A stretch of 64,000 bases of DNA. It comes from Streptomyces sp. NBC_00258. Its GTDB lineage: Bacteria > Actinomycetota > Actinomycetes > Streptomycetales > Streptomycetaceae. The notes under the pieces are model-generated. The model was not told the origin of the DNA, ran no database searches, and saw only the letters and a program-made list of their open reading frames with translations. The position numbers and the translations under genes are program-made. Position 1 is the first letter of the stretch. Each line of letters opens with the position of its first letter. Positions 41,217 to 49,710 of the stretch are shown one piece after another. The DNA is taken from positions 11,036,001-11,100,000 of the forward strand of contig NZ_CP108081.1 in NCBI RefSeq assembly GCF_036182465.1, read 5' to 3'.

Positions 41217-42233
41217 GTGGCCCATTTATCCGGACCCGAGGACTCGGTCGGTCACCTGTCCAGGCGTCGCTTCGGCCGGCTCGCCGCCCTTGGACTCGCC
41301 GCCGGTGCGGGCTCGTTCGCACTCACCTCACAGGCGGTGGCCGTCGGAGCGGAAGCACAGGACTACTACGACCGTGCCCGCAAGCTGGCAGGGAACGATC
41401 CGGTCCTCCTCGCCCTCGTGAGGGCCCTGACCCCTGGCATCGACTTTCCTCGCCCGCCGGCACCGGAGCCGCTGAAGATCTTCGACAACCTGGCCTTTCT
41501 CAGCGCCGGTTGGATCTCGGCCATGGCGGTGCTGACCGACGACGGGATCGTACTGATCGACGCGCTCACCTCGCCCGCGGAGGCCGAGGACGTGCTCGTC
41601 CCCGGGTTGCGTGAGCTGGGAGCCGATCCGGAGACGATCAAGTACGTCGTCGTCACCCATGGCCACGACGACCACTTCGGCGGCGCGCAGTACCTCGCCG
41701 ACCGCTACGGAGCACGGGTGCTGATGACAGCGGCCGACTGGGACCTCATCGCCCGCACCCGTCCGGACCACGCCCCCACCCGGGACCTGGAGATCACGGA
41801 CGGGCAACGGCTCACACTCGGTGGCACGACGATCCGACTGCACCACACCCCGGGCCACACCTCGGGAACCGTCTCGCCGATCATCCCCGTACGGGCGGGC
41901 CGTGAGCGCCACACGGCCATGCTGTGGGGCGGCATGAACCCGCCCACCTCACTCACGGAGCTGCACACCTACCTGGCGTCCATCCATTCCTTCCGGGACC
42001 GGATCCGCCAGGCCGACGTGGACGTGGAACTGTCCAACCACCCCAACGACCACGGTCTCGAACGCGCCGAACAGCTCCGGAACAGGCCCGACGGAGAGAA
42101 TCCCTTCGTGCTCGGCCGGCCGCGCACGCAGCGGTTCATGGGGGTGATGGACCTCATGCTGCGCGGCAGGATCGCCGACGCCGAAGCGGCCGAAACCGCG
42201 GGCGGCGACCTTCACAGGGCCGAGCCCGCCTAG
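41217..42233 (+). CDS. Tat-exported MBL-fold hydrolase
   Basis: 338 residues from a GTG at 41217 with AGGAG 8 bp upstream. A twin-arginine signal opens the protein (LSRRRFGRLAALGLAAGAGS). The zinc motif is THGHDDHFGG, with TPGHTSG and SNHPNDH supplying further ligands. Related secreted MBL enzymes include lactonases and class B3-like hydrolases; the Tat signal means it folds with metal in the cytoplasm. Its stop codon shares the CTAG tetramer with the convergent methyltransferase stop. Confidence 0.88.
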   Translation: MAHLSGPEDSVGHLSRRRFGRLAALGLAAGAGSFALTSQAVAVGAEAQDYYDRARKLAGNDPVLLALVRALTPGIDFPRPPAPEPLKIFDNLAFLSAGWISAMAVLTDDGIVLIDALTSPAEAEDVLVPGLRELGADPETIKYVVVTHGHDDHFGGAQYLADRYGARVLMTAADWDLIARTRPDHAPTRDLEITDGQRLTLGGTTIRLHHTPGHTSGTVSPIIPVRAGRERHTAMLWGGMNPPTSLTELHTYLASIHSFRDRIRQADVDVELSNHPNDHGLERAEQLRNRPDGENPFVLGRPRTQRFMGVMDLMLRGRIADAEAAETAGGDLHRAEPA

Positions 42234-43081
42234 AGGGAAGCGAGCAGTCCGTACAGGAGCGGGATGCGCGGCGCGCTGTCCGGGAGCCGCCACCAGCCCG
42301 AAGGGGTGCGGATCATCTGCGGGAAGCGTGGCCAGGGGAGTTCCTCGCTCTCGCGGAGCCGGACGATGCGCAGGCCGGCTCCGGCCAAGGCGTTGATCAC
42401 CTCGTCCAGGCCGTGCCTCCACTCGAAACTCTCCGTCGCGCCGTCGACGGCCGGACCGTCGGTGTACGTGTGGGTGGAGTTTCCGCGGATGGCGCCGCGC
42501 CCCTGCAGATAGTCGTGGCGCAGCAGAAGGTCCGGGCCCTCGTCGGGTGCGGGCTTGGGGCCGAGGGCGTTGAGCATGGGGTGGAACTCGACGAGGTACA
42601 GCCGTCCACCCGGCTTGAGGAGGCGGGCGATCACCTCCGCCCAGCGGTCCAGATCCGGCAGGTAGCACAGTGCCCCCTTGCCGGTGTAGACCACGTCGAA
42701 GCGTCGTTGGCCGAGCGCGTCCACCGCGTCGTACACATTGGCGCGGACGTAGTCGACGGCGCAGTCCGCCTTCGCCGCGAGGTCCCGGGCCGCAGTCACC
42801 GATGCCCCGGAGATGTCCAGGCCGACCGTGCGCGCTCCACGCCTCGCGAACGCGAGGGTCTCCGTGCCCAGATGGCACTGCAGATGCGCGACATCCCGTC
42901 CGGCCAACTCGCCGAGGTCCTCCCATTCGAAGGGGGCGAACCAGCGGAACGGATCGGGCTGTTCCTCAACGCCGTAGAAACGGCTGGCCAGGTGTACGGG
43001 AGTCCGCGCGTCCCAGTTCGCCCGGTTGGCCTGCATCATCTCCCGGACCGCGGGATCGAAGCGCTCGGCAGCCTCAGTCAT
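42230..43081 (-). CDS. SAM-dependent methyltransferase (class I)
   Basis: 283 residues from the ATG at 43081. DVAHLQCHLGTETLAFARRG is motif I, VGLDISGASVTAARDLA motif II, FDVVYTGKGALCYLPDLDRW and LLKPGGRLYLVEFHPMLNAL the later motifs. It looks like the UbiE/Methyltransf_11 group with an extended C-terminal cap ending SLLYGLLASL-like. No substrate is suggested by neighbours. It converges on the MBL hydrolase with overlapping stops. Confidence 0.88.
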   Translation of the reverse strand: MTEAAERFDPAVREMMQANRANWDARTPVHLASRFYGVEEQPDPFRWFAPFEWEDLGELAGRDVAHLQCHLGTETLAFARRGARTVGLDISGASVTAARDLAAKADCAVDYVRANVYDAVDALGQRRFDVVYTGKGALCYLPDLDRWAEVIARLLKPGGRLYLVEFHPMLNALGPKPAPDEGPDLLLRHDYLQGRGAIRGNSTHTYTDGPAVDGATESFEWRHGLDEVINALAGAGLRIVRLRESEELPWPRFPQMIRTPSGWWRLPDSAPRIPLLYGLLASL

Positions 43082-43280
43082 GGATCCATCCAACCGCGAA
43101 TTCCGGTCCTGCCGAAGGATCTCAGTGGATCTCACCAAGTCCCCTCGCAAGTTCCCCTCGCGAAGTCCCTTCGCACGCACCGCGAAAGAAGTTGCCCGGT
43201 GAGCGATGAGTTCTGGAGCGGCCCCCGGTCTAACCCTTCGAAAGACATCAACACCCCACAACGAAGCAGGAGTCAGTGCC

Positions 43281-43757
43281 ATGAGCGCAACCACGTCCCA
43301 GACCCGTTCCACCTCCTCCTCCCTGTCCTCCGCGCGGTCCGTACGGTTTCTCGACGCGCGCCCCGTGTGGCTGGTCGGCGTACTCGCCACGCTCGCCGGT
43401 GCCGTCGTGACCGAGGCGTTCGGGCTCATCGCCCGAGGCGTCGGAGTACCGATGGAGGCGGCCAGTCCCGGCGCCACGGAAGCGGCGGAGATCCCAGTGG
43501 GCGGCTTCTTCGGAGGTGTGCTGTTCTGGTCGGTCATCGGCATCGTCCTCGCGGTGGTCCTGGCCCGCTGGGCGAAGCGGCCCGCCCGCACCTTCGTGGT
43601 GACCACCGTCGTGCTCACCGCACTGTCCATGGCCGGTCCGGCGGTGGCCCCGCACACCGCTACCTCCACCCAGTTCGTCCTGGCGGTGTCCCATCTGGTG
43701 GCCGCCGCTGTGATCATCCCGGTGGTGGCGCGTCGGCTCTCCCACCGGCGCCCGTGA
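43281..43757 (+). CDS. Small membrane protein, DUF6069-like
   Basis: 158 residues from ATG 43281 (CAGGAG upstream). Ser/Thr-rich N-terminus then four hydrophobic helices (WLVGVLATLAGAVVTEAFGL, GGFFGGVLFWSVIGIVLAVV, FVVTTVVLTALSMAGPAVAP, FVLAVSHLVAAAVIIPVVAR). The GGFFGGVLFWSVIG segment is typical of the DUF6069 family, whose role is unknown. A strong hairpin follows its stop. Confidence 0.78.
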   Translation: MSATTSQTRSTSSSLSSARSVRFLDARPVWLVGVLATLAGAVVTEAFGLIARGVGVPMEAASPGATEAAEIPVGGFFGGVLFWSVIGIVLAVVLARWAKRPARTFVVTTVVLTALSMAGPAVAPHTATSTQFVLAVSHLVAAAVIIPVVARRLSHRRP

Positions 43758-43785
43758 CCCGCATCGGAAGACGTGGAGCAACTGT

Positions 43786-43813
43786 GGCGGCCGGCCCATG
43801 TGGGCCGGCCGCC
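43786..43813 (+). terminator. Hairpin terminator after the DUF6069-like gene
   Basis: 13-bp arms GGCGGCCGGCCCA / TGGGCCGGCCGCC separated by TG, 28 bp after the stop at 43757. Confidence 0.75.
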
Positions 43814-43827
43814 ATTGATGTCATGTT

Positions 43828-44733
43828 GTGGTGGCCCTCACCGTGCTCGTCGCGCACCTCGCCGCCGTGCTGGACGCTAGGCGTCGGAGTGACCGACAGG
43901 TCCTGGGCGCGTGGTCGATCGCGGTGGGCGGAGGGCTGGCGCCGGTCGTGCCGTTGGTCGTTCTCGCTCGCACCCAGGCTCAGCAGATCGCCTGGAACAC
44001 GCCGGCCTGGAACGACATCGCCGCCATGCCCTACATGCTGTTCCGGTCCCCGGTCGTCACCGCCGTCGCGCTCGGCGGTGCGGGCGTGGCGCTGGTCGCG
44101 GCGTTTCGCCGGAGGCGGGGCAACGAACCTGATCCCGGCCCCGGCCCCGATTTCGGCTCAGATTCCCGCCCCGGCCCCGGCTCCGACACCCGCCTGCCGA
44201 CCCGTCTCACGCCGGTCGCGCTGTGGGCCCTGGCGCCGTTCCTGCTCACCGTGGCCACGGCCCGCTGGCTGCATCTCCTTCTCGACCGCTGTCTGCTGTT
44301 CACCGTCCCGGCCTTGATCCTGCTGGCGACCATCGGCATCCACCGGTTCACCGCTCGGCCCCAGGTGGTCCGTCGCGTCGCCACCGCGCTCGTCGCCGTC
44401 ATCGCCGCGTTCGCGCCGTTCGACTGGAGCGCGGTCACACGCAACACCCTCCCCCGCGAGCCGGACTACCACTCCGTCGCCCTCGAGGTTCTCGCCGACC
44501 AGCGCCCAGGCGACGGCATCGCCTACACCCACCGCCTCAAGCCGCGCCGCGCCCTGGACTTCGAACTCCGCGAAGGCCCCAGGCCACGGGACGCCCTCCT
44601 GCATGACACCCCGCAGCAGCGTGCCGACTACGAGGCCGGGGAGAGCCCGGACCCCCGCATCCGCTGGGCTGGAGCGCAGCTCATGACCACCCCACTCCAG
44701 CCGTACCGCGCGCGTCCCAGGGGCGGACACTGA
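43828..44733 (+). pseudogene. 5'-truncated membrane glycosyltransferase (family 39-like) remnant
   Basis: About 301 codons from a GTG at 43828, without a ribosome binding site and only 14 bp after the terminator hairpin. Hydrophobic helices near residues 5, 28, 75, 125 and 165 and a hydrophilic tail (LDFELREGPRPRDALLHDTP) match the C-terminal half of actinomycete family-39-like glycosyltransferases. The N-terminal half, with the usual catalytic Asp loop, is missing. A Gly/Pro/Asp-rich low-complexity stretch (PDPGPGPDFGSDSRPGPGSD) lies in the middle. Probably not translated as a functional enzyme. Confidence 0.5.
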
Positions 44734-44737
44734 CGGC

Positions 44738-45358
44738 TCAGACCGACACCCGGGCCTGGGCCGTGGTGTGTCGGGCGTCCCGCGCCGCGTGCCACAGCGC
44801 CGCCGAGAGCCACATCAGGATGACGCCGACCAGGACGTGCAGCCCGGTCGTGAGCAGACCGTCGGACAGCCCGGTGAGGAACGCGAACAGCGGCAGGACG
44901 ACGGCGTAGCCCCAGGCCGGAATCGCCGGGAGCACCCGCGCGCGGATCATCGCTGCCCCGAACAGGGCGCAGCCCATGGCGAACACGGCCGCACAGCCGA
45001 TGAGCGCGGGGATCGTCGGGCCGGTCAGTACCTCGTCGATGACGTCGTCGTCGAAGTAGAACAACACCAGGTTCGAGGCGAAGGCGGCAGAACCGAACAG
45101 GCCGAGACCGATCAGGTTCACCATGTGCGCCACCTCTGCGAAGCGGCCGGTGGCAGGGCGCTGCCGCAGTTGCAGTGCGGTGAGCAGTGGCAGGGCGAAC
45201 GCGGGGGAGAGGCCGAGCGGGACGCTGGTCGCGGTGGTCTCCCCGGTGAACGCCTCGACCAGCGCGGGCAGGGCGATCAGCAGACCGGCCAGCGCTCCGC
45301 ACAGGGCGCCGGCACGAGACGTCGATGAGGTGATGGGCGGGGTGATGGGCGAGGACAT
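44738..45358 (-). CDS. Hypothetical multi-pass membrane protein
   Basis: 206 residues from ATG 45358 (GGAG 8 bp upstream). Six hydrophobic segments, with ALCGALAGLLIALPALVEAF first, then HMVNLIGLGLFGSAAFASNL, IPALIGCAAVFAMGCALFG, WGYAVVLPLFAFLTGLSDGL and LHVLVGVILMWLSAALWHAA. No catalytic motif is seen. It diverges from the histidine kinase at 45600 and may be under its regulator's control. Function unknown. Confidence 0.75.
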   Translation of the reverse strand: MSSPITPPITSSTSRAGALCGALAGLLIALPALVEAFTGETTATSVPLGLSPAFALPLLTALQLRQRPATGRFAEVAHMVNLIGLGLFGSAAFASNLVLFYFDDDVIDEVLTGPTIPALIGCAAVFAMGCALFGAAMIRARVLPAIPAWGYAVVLPLFAFLTGLSDGLLTTGLHVLVGVILMWLSAALWHAARDARHTTAQARVSV

Positions 45359-45599
45359 GAGGCCAACTCCGGTTGCTCCGACGGTTCTGACAGTGGGGCA
45401 GGCCGCAACCGTAGGGAGATGCCGATCAGTGGCAGGAGGTGCAGAACGGGGACATCGACGGCCGGAGGTCACCATCTCCCGTGCGCTGTACAGCCGTTCG
45501 GCACGTGCCGTTCGGCCCGAACCGCCCGGAGTTTCCGCGGCGATGCCGCTGAGCAGCCAGGTTCGGCCTAGCCTGACGACAGCGGGTGAGGGGGTGTGC

Positions 45600-46742
45600 A
45601 TGGCGGCGTACGGGCCCGTGCGGTGGGTGCCGCCGCTGCTGTACGGCGCCGTGCTCGTGGGCGGTCTGTACTACGCGGCGGCCGGACTGGGTGACGGCCC
45701 AGGGCCGTCGGTGTGGCGGACGGTCGGCTTCGTCGCCGTGATCGGGGCGCTCTTCGCCCTGGAAGCGGCCGGACACCGCCGTCCCGCGGCGCGGGTGGCG
45801 CTGCTGCTGGCGCGCTGCGCGCTGATCGGTGCGGCGGTGGTCCTCGACGCGTCGGACCTGGCCCAAGTGCTGTTCGTGCTGCTGCCGTTCACCGCGTACT
45901 TCGCATTCGGCCGTACGACCGCACTCGCGTTGGGCGCGCTCTGTCCGGCCGGGCTGCTCACCTTGTACGTGCTGACCGCTCCCGGCTGGTACCGCGATCT
46001 GGAGCACGTCTCCGACCTGCTGATGCTCTCCGTCGGCCTGGTCCTGGCGCTCTCGATGGCCGCCGTGGCCGTCGGTGAACAGCGCGCCCGGCGCGAACTG
46101 GAGGAGTATGCAGCGCGGGTCGCCGAGCTGTCGGCCGCCACCGAACGCAATCGGCTGGCCCGGGACATCCACGACAGCCTCGGTCACCATCTCACCGCGA
46201 TGTCCGTGCAGTTGGAGATGGCCTCGGACTTCAGGGCCCTGGACCCCGACGCGGCCCAGCGGGCGCTGAACGAGGCGAGGGGCTCGGTGAAGCTCGCACT
46301 CGGCGACGTACGGCAGTCGGTCCGTGCCCTGCGCGGCGAAGCGGCGCACCCCACGCTCTCGGCCGCGCTCGCCGGCCTGGCCCACGGCGGCGAGGCCCGG
46401 CCGGTGGTCACCGTCGAGGTGACGGGCGACGAGGACGGCCTCGGCGCGGCCGAACTGACCGCCCTGTACCGGGCCGCCCAGGAGGCGGTGACCAACGCGC
46501 GCCGCCATGCGCGGGCCACGCGGGTGACGGTGGCGGTCCTGCTGGCCGAGGACACCGCGCGGCTGGTGGTGGCCGACGACGGCCGCGGCTTCGCACCGGA
46601 CGCGCCCGTGACCGGGTTCGGGCTGGTCGGGATGAGGGAACGGGTGCACCTGGTGGCGGGGAGCGTGGACATCGACAGCGGCCCGGATGCCGGAACCCGG
46701 CTGACGGTGACCGTGCCGCGCGGGAAGGCTGCGCGGGGATGA
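45600..46742 (+). CDS. NarL-partner sensor histidine kinase (HisKA_3)
   Basis: 380 residues from ATG 45600. Four to six TMs occupy the first 160 residues (VPPLLYGAVLVGGLYYAAAG, VGFVAVIGALFALEAAGH, LGALCPAGLLTLYVLTAPG). A coiled region then leads to the dimerisation His in ERNRLARDIHDSLGHHLTAM and the ATPase core (YRAAQEAVTNARRHARATRV, VADDGRGFAPDAPVTGFGLV). Overlaps its response regulator by 4 bp. A large open N-terminal extension (from 45123) lacks hydrophobic structure and is not believed. Confidence 0.92.
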   Translation: MAAYGPVRWVPPLLYGAVLVGGLYYAAAGLGDGPGPSVWRTVGFVAVIGALFALEAAGHRRPAARVALLLARCALIGAAVVLDASDLAQVLFVLLPFTAYFAFGRTTALALGALCPAGLLTLYVLTAPGWYRDLEHVSDLLMLSVGLVLALSMAAVAVGEQRARRELEEYAARVAELSAATERNRLARDIHDSLGHHLTAMSVQLEMASDFRALDPDAAQRALNEARGSVKLALGDVRQSVRALRGEAAHPTLSAALAGLAHGGEARPVVTVEVTGDEDGLGAAELTALYRAAQEAVTNARRHARATRVTVAVLLAEDTARLVVADDGRGFAPDAPVTGFGLVGMRERVHLVAGSVDIDSGPDAGTRLTVTVPRGKAARG

Positions 46743-47434
46743 GCATGGACGAGTCCCGGGCGGAGGTGAGCATGGAAGATCAGGAGCCGGCGCCGCCGGT
46801 CCGGGTGCTGGTGGTCGACGACCAGCGGCTCATCCGCGACGGGATCGCCTCGCTGCTCGCCATCCGGCCGGGCATCGCGGTCGTCGGTACGGCCGTGGAC
46901 GGCCGGGACGCCGTGGCGAAGGCACTCGAACTGGGCCCGGACGTCGTGCTCATGGACGTCCGGATGCCGGAGATGGACGGGATCGAAGCGGTCGCCGTCC
47001 TGCGGTGCCGGGCCCCCGGGTGCAGGGTCGTCATGCTGACGACGTTCGAGGACGAGGAGTACGTCGTGCAGGCGCTGCGGGCCGGCGCCCACGGTTACCT
47101 GCTGAAGGACCTGCCGGCCGAGGAACTCGCCCATGCGGTCCGCCTGGCGCACGCGGGAGTCACCCAGCTCGACTCGTCCGTCGCCCGGCACCTCACCGCC
47201 TCTCTGCCGGCGCCCACCCCCAACTCCACCGAGCCTGTTGCCGCCGTTCTGAGTCCGCGCGAGACGGACATCCTGCGGCTCGTGGCGCAGGGTCACACCA
47301 ACCGGGAGATCGCCGCGCGGCTGTACCTCAGCGAGGGCACGGTCAAGAACCACGTGTCCCGCATCCTCACCCGCCTCGCCCTGCGCGACCGCACCCAGGC
47401 GGCGCTGCGCGCCCGGGACCTCGGCCTGCTGTGA
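46739..47434 (+). CDS. NarL/LuxR-family response regulator
   Basis: 231 residues. Receiver: VRVLVVDDQRLIRDGIASLL, phospho-Asp in VVLMDVRMPEMDGIEAV, MLTTFEDEEYVVQAL and GYLLKDLPAEELAHAV. LuxR HTH: LSPRETDILRLVAQGHTNRE and LSEGTVKNHVSRILTRLA. The ATGA overlap with the kinase means coupled translation of a cognate pair. Targets are unknown; the divergent membrane protein is one candidate. Confidence 0.94.
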   Translation: MSMDESRAEVSMEDQEPAPPVRVLVVDDQRLIRDGIASLLAIRPGIAVVGTAVDGRDAVAKALELGPDVVLMDVRMPEMDGIEAVAVLRCRAPGCRVVMLTTFEDEEYVVQALRAGAHGYLLKDLPAEELAHAVRLAHAGVTQLDSSVARHLTASLPAPTPNSTEPVAAVLSPRETDILRLVAQGHTNREIAARLYLSEGTVKNHVSRILTRLALRDRTQAALRARDLGLL

Positions 47435-47513
47435 GACCCGCGCACGCCGGCGTTTCAAGTGGCCGCCGCCCGCCGCACTGTTGCGGTTCACCACCAGCGG
47501 GCACGAATCAGAC

Positions 47514-49010
47514 ATGTATTGCTGCCTCTCCGCTCCCCACGGTGGCCTGCGATCCGCCGCACTCCTCGCCCCCGCCCTGCTCCGAGCCCTGCACGCCGTC
47601 GCCCGCCGCGGTACGTCACAGATACGCCACCCCCGCGACCCGGACGCGGTGTCCGCCGTCAACCTGGAACTGGTCACCCTCACCGAGGACTCGGCCGTCA
47701 TCACCTGGTACACCGGTGTGACCGGCAGCGACGACGGATTCGGCCACCTGCTCCCCGCGGTGACCGAGGGCGAAGTCGTCTACGGCACCCACCCCGCCCG
47801 GCTGAACCGCACCGCCTCCGAAGGCCGCCGCACCGCCCACCACTACGTGGAACTGACCGATCTCGAACCCGGCCAGACGTACTACTACCAGGCCCGCTCC
47901 CGCGGTTCGGCGGCCACGCCCACACCGCTGCACCTCGTGAAGGGCAACGCCGTCGGAACCTCGCTGCACGGGTTCGGCTCGCGCGGTGGCCCGTACTCCT
48001 TCACGACGCCCCAGCCTCCGCCGGGCCGCCACCTGAGGACGATCGCGCTCTGCAACGACCTGCATCTGGGAGAGACCACGGCCGGGCTGGTGGCCGGAGT
48101 CCCGCTGATGCGGGGCATCTCGCAGCGGCTCGGCCTCGCACCGTATCCCGAGATCATGGGCAGGGCCCTGGTCGACGAGGCCCGCCGACGCGGAGCCGAT
48201 CATCTGCTGGCCGCAGGCGACATCTCGGCCGGCGGCGCGCCGCGCGACCTGACCGAGGCCAGGCAGATCCTGGACGGCTTCGGCACGCACGGGCAGGACT
48301 ACTTCGTCGTCCGCGGGAACCACGACCGGCCCAGAAGACCGCCGATCGGCCATGAACCGTTCGGCGACAGCTTCCTGGACGAATTCCCCGGTGGCGACGG
48401 GCCCGCGTACTTCGCACGTGATCTCGGCGGTCTGCGGATCGTCGGACTGGACACCTACGAGAAGAGGGGCAACGGCGGCGACTCGGGTGGACTCTCACCC
48501 GACCAACTGGCCTGGTTCCGAGCGCATTTGAGGGAGAACAGGGACCAGCCGACCATGGTCTTCGGACACCACCCGCTGACCGTGCGCCATTCACTGTTCC
48601 CCGTGATGAGCGGACAGCGCCTCAACCGTCGCCAGGCCCGCGCGATCCTCGACGCCTACTCCGTCGCTCCCGGCGTCTTCCTCCACCACGCCGGTCACAC
48701 CCACCGCAACAAGCGCACCGTCCTCCCACAGGCCCGGCACGTCACCCTCCAGGAGGTCAGTGCCGTGAAGGAGTACCCGGGCGGCTTCTGTCTGCTCCGG
48801 ATCCACACCGGCGGCTACGCCCTCAACTACTACAAGACCAGCAGCGGACCTGCCCGGGAGTGGAGCGAGCGCAGCCGACGCGTGGCTGCGGGTCTGTGGC
48901 CCCAGTACGCCCTCGGCCGCTCGGTCTGCGACCGCAACAGCGTCGCCGTCCGCGATCTCTCGGGCATCACCCCGCCCGCGTCGCGAACTCCGGTCCGTGG
49001 TGCTGCCTAG
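47514..49010 (+). CDS. Metallophosphoesterase with fibronectin/purple-acid-phosphatase-like N-domain
   Basis: 498 residues from the ATG at 47514. A beta-rich N-domain (VNLELVTLTEDSAVITWYTG, ELTDLEPGQTYYYQARS) like that of purple acid phosphatases precedes the calcineurin-type catalytic domain: NDLHLGE, AAGDIS, VVRGNHD, GHHP and AGHTH (dinuclear-metal ligands). No clear signal peptide is visible, though the N-terminal AALLAPALLRALHAVARR is weakly hydrophobic. It would hydrolyse phosphomono- or diesters; substrate unknown. Confidence 0.85.
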   Translation: MYCCLSAPHGGLRSAALLAPALLRALHAVARRGTSQIRHPRDPDAVSAVNLELVTLTEDSAVITWYTGVTGSDDGFGHLLPAVTEGEVVYGTHPARLNRTASEGRRTAHHYVELTDLEPGQTYYYQARSRGSAATPTPLHLVKGNAVGTSLHGFGSRGGPYSFTTPQPPPGRHLRTIALCNDLHLGETTAGLVAGVPLMRGISQRLGLAPYPEIMGRALVDEARRRGADHLLAAGDISAGGAPRDLTEARQILDGFGTHGQDYFVVRGNHDRPRRPPIGHEPFGDSFLDEFPGGDGPAYFARDLGGLRIVGLDTYEKRGNGGDSGGLSPDQLAWFRAHLRENRDQPTMVFGHHPLTVRHSLFPVMSGQRLNRRQARAILDAYSVAPGVFLHHAGHTHRNKRTVLPQARHVTLQEVSAVKEYPGGFCLLRIHTGGYALNYYKTSSGPAREWSERSRRVAAGLWPQYALGRSVCDRNSVAVRDLSGITPPASRTPVRGAA

Positions 49011-49128
49011 TCGACGGGCGGGCGCAGGGGCGACCGGTCAGACCTGGGTCGTTGCACATGGGCGGCCTCATGCGGCAGTTGCCGAAGGCCCCTATGCAGG
49101 AGAGGGCCGCAATCCCGAGACTCGTGCC

Positions 49129-49485
49129 ATGGATTCGGGGGGTGCGGCGCTGGTCGGCGCCGTCGCGGCACTGCTGGGAGCGGTGGTAGGGGCGGGGCAA
49201 GAATGCGAAGAAGCCTGCGCGCAACTGGAGTTGGAGGCCACTTCGCAGGTCAGCGCGGCGGCCGTGCACGCGCTCGCGGTGCTGGATCACTGGGCGTGGA
49301 GAAGCCGGGAGTACTGGGACCCCGACCAATCGGAGCTGGTCACCACGACGTCGGGAATCTCGCGTCGCGACATGTTCCAGATGCCTGATTTCCCTCGCGA
49401 CTACGTGGAACAGATCGAATTCGCCGGAGAGGCGATTGCCTCCTTCATGAACCAGGCGCGGAAGGACTTGGACATGCAGCGTTGA
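49129..49485 (+). CDS. Small hypothetical protein with an N-terminal hydrophobic helix
   Basis: 118 residues if the ATG at 49129 is used; the ribosome binding site is weak. The N-terminus is hydrophobic (ALVGAVAALLGAVVGAGQEC), followed by an acidic helix and LDHWAWRSREYWDPDQSEL, then QARKDLDMQR at the end. I do not recognise a family. It precedes the DosS-like kinase by 225 bp, in which I see no gene. Coding status is moderate: length, composition and third-position GC fit, but no homologue is recalled. Confidence 0.45.
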   Translation: MDSGGAALVGAVAALLGAVVGAGQECEEACAQLELEATSQVSAAAVHALAVLDHWAWRSREYWDPDQSELVTTTSGISRRDMFQMPDFPRDYVEQIEFAGEAIASFMNQARKDLDMQR

Positions 49486-49710
49486 GCAGGGCGTCCGAAG
49501 CGCATCTCCAGTGTCCTTCCGCCCGGCGTCGAAGTCGGCGACCACTGCCGTGCAATCGACCTTGCCAGGCGGGGCAAGTGACAGCGCGCTTCACCGCGGA
49601 CCTCGGACAGCGTCTCCGGGAGAAGACCCTCGACCTGCCCTTTGGCCAGTACGGTGGACATGGCGTCCACCGGATGAGCTGCACCCTGGCTGCGTGTGTC
49701 GGAGGAAGCG

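Noticed and set aside
45123..45599. 159-residue N-terminal extension of the NarL-type kinase
   Set aside because: Lies over the divergent membrane protein gene and lacks hydrophobic segments; kinase TMs start at 45600.
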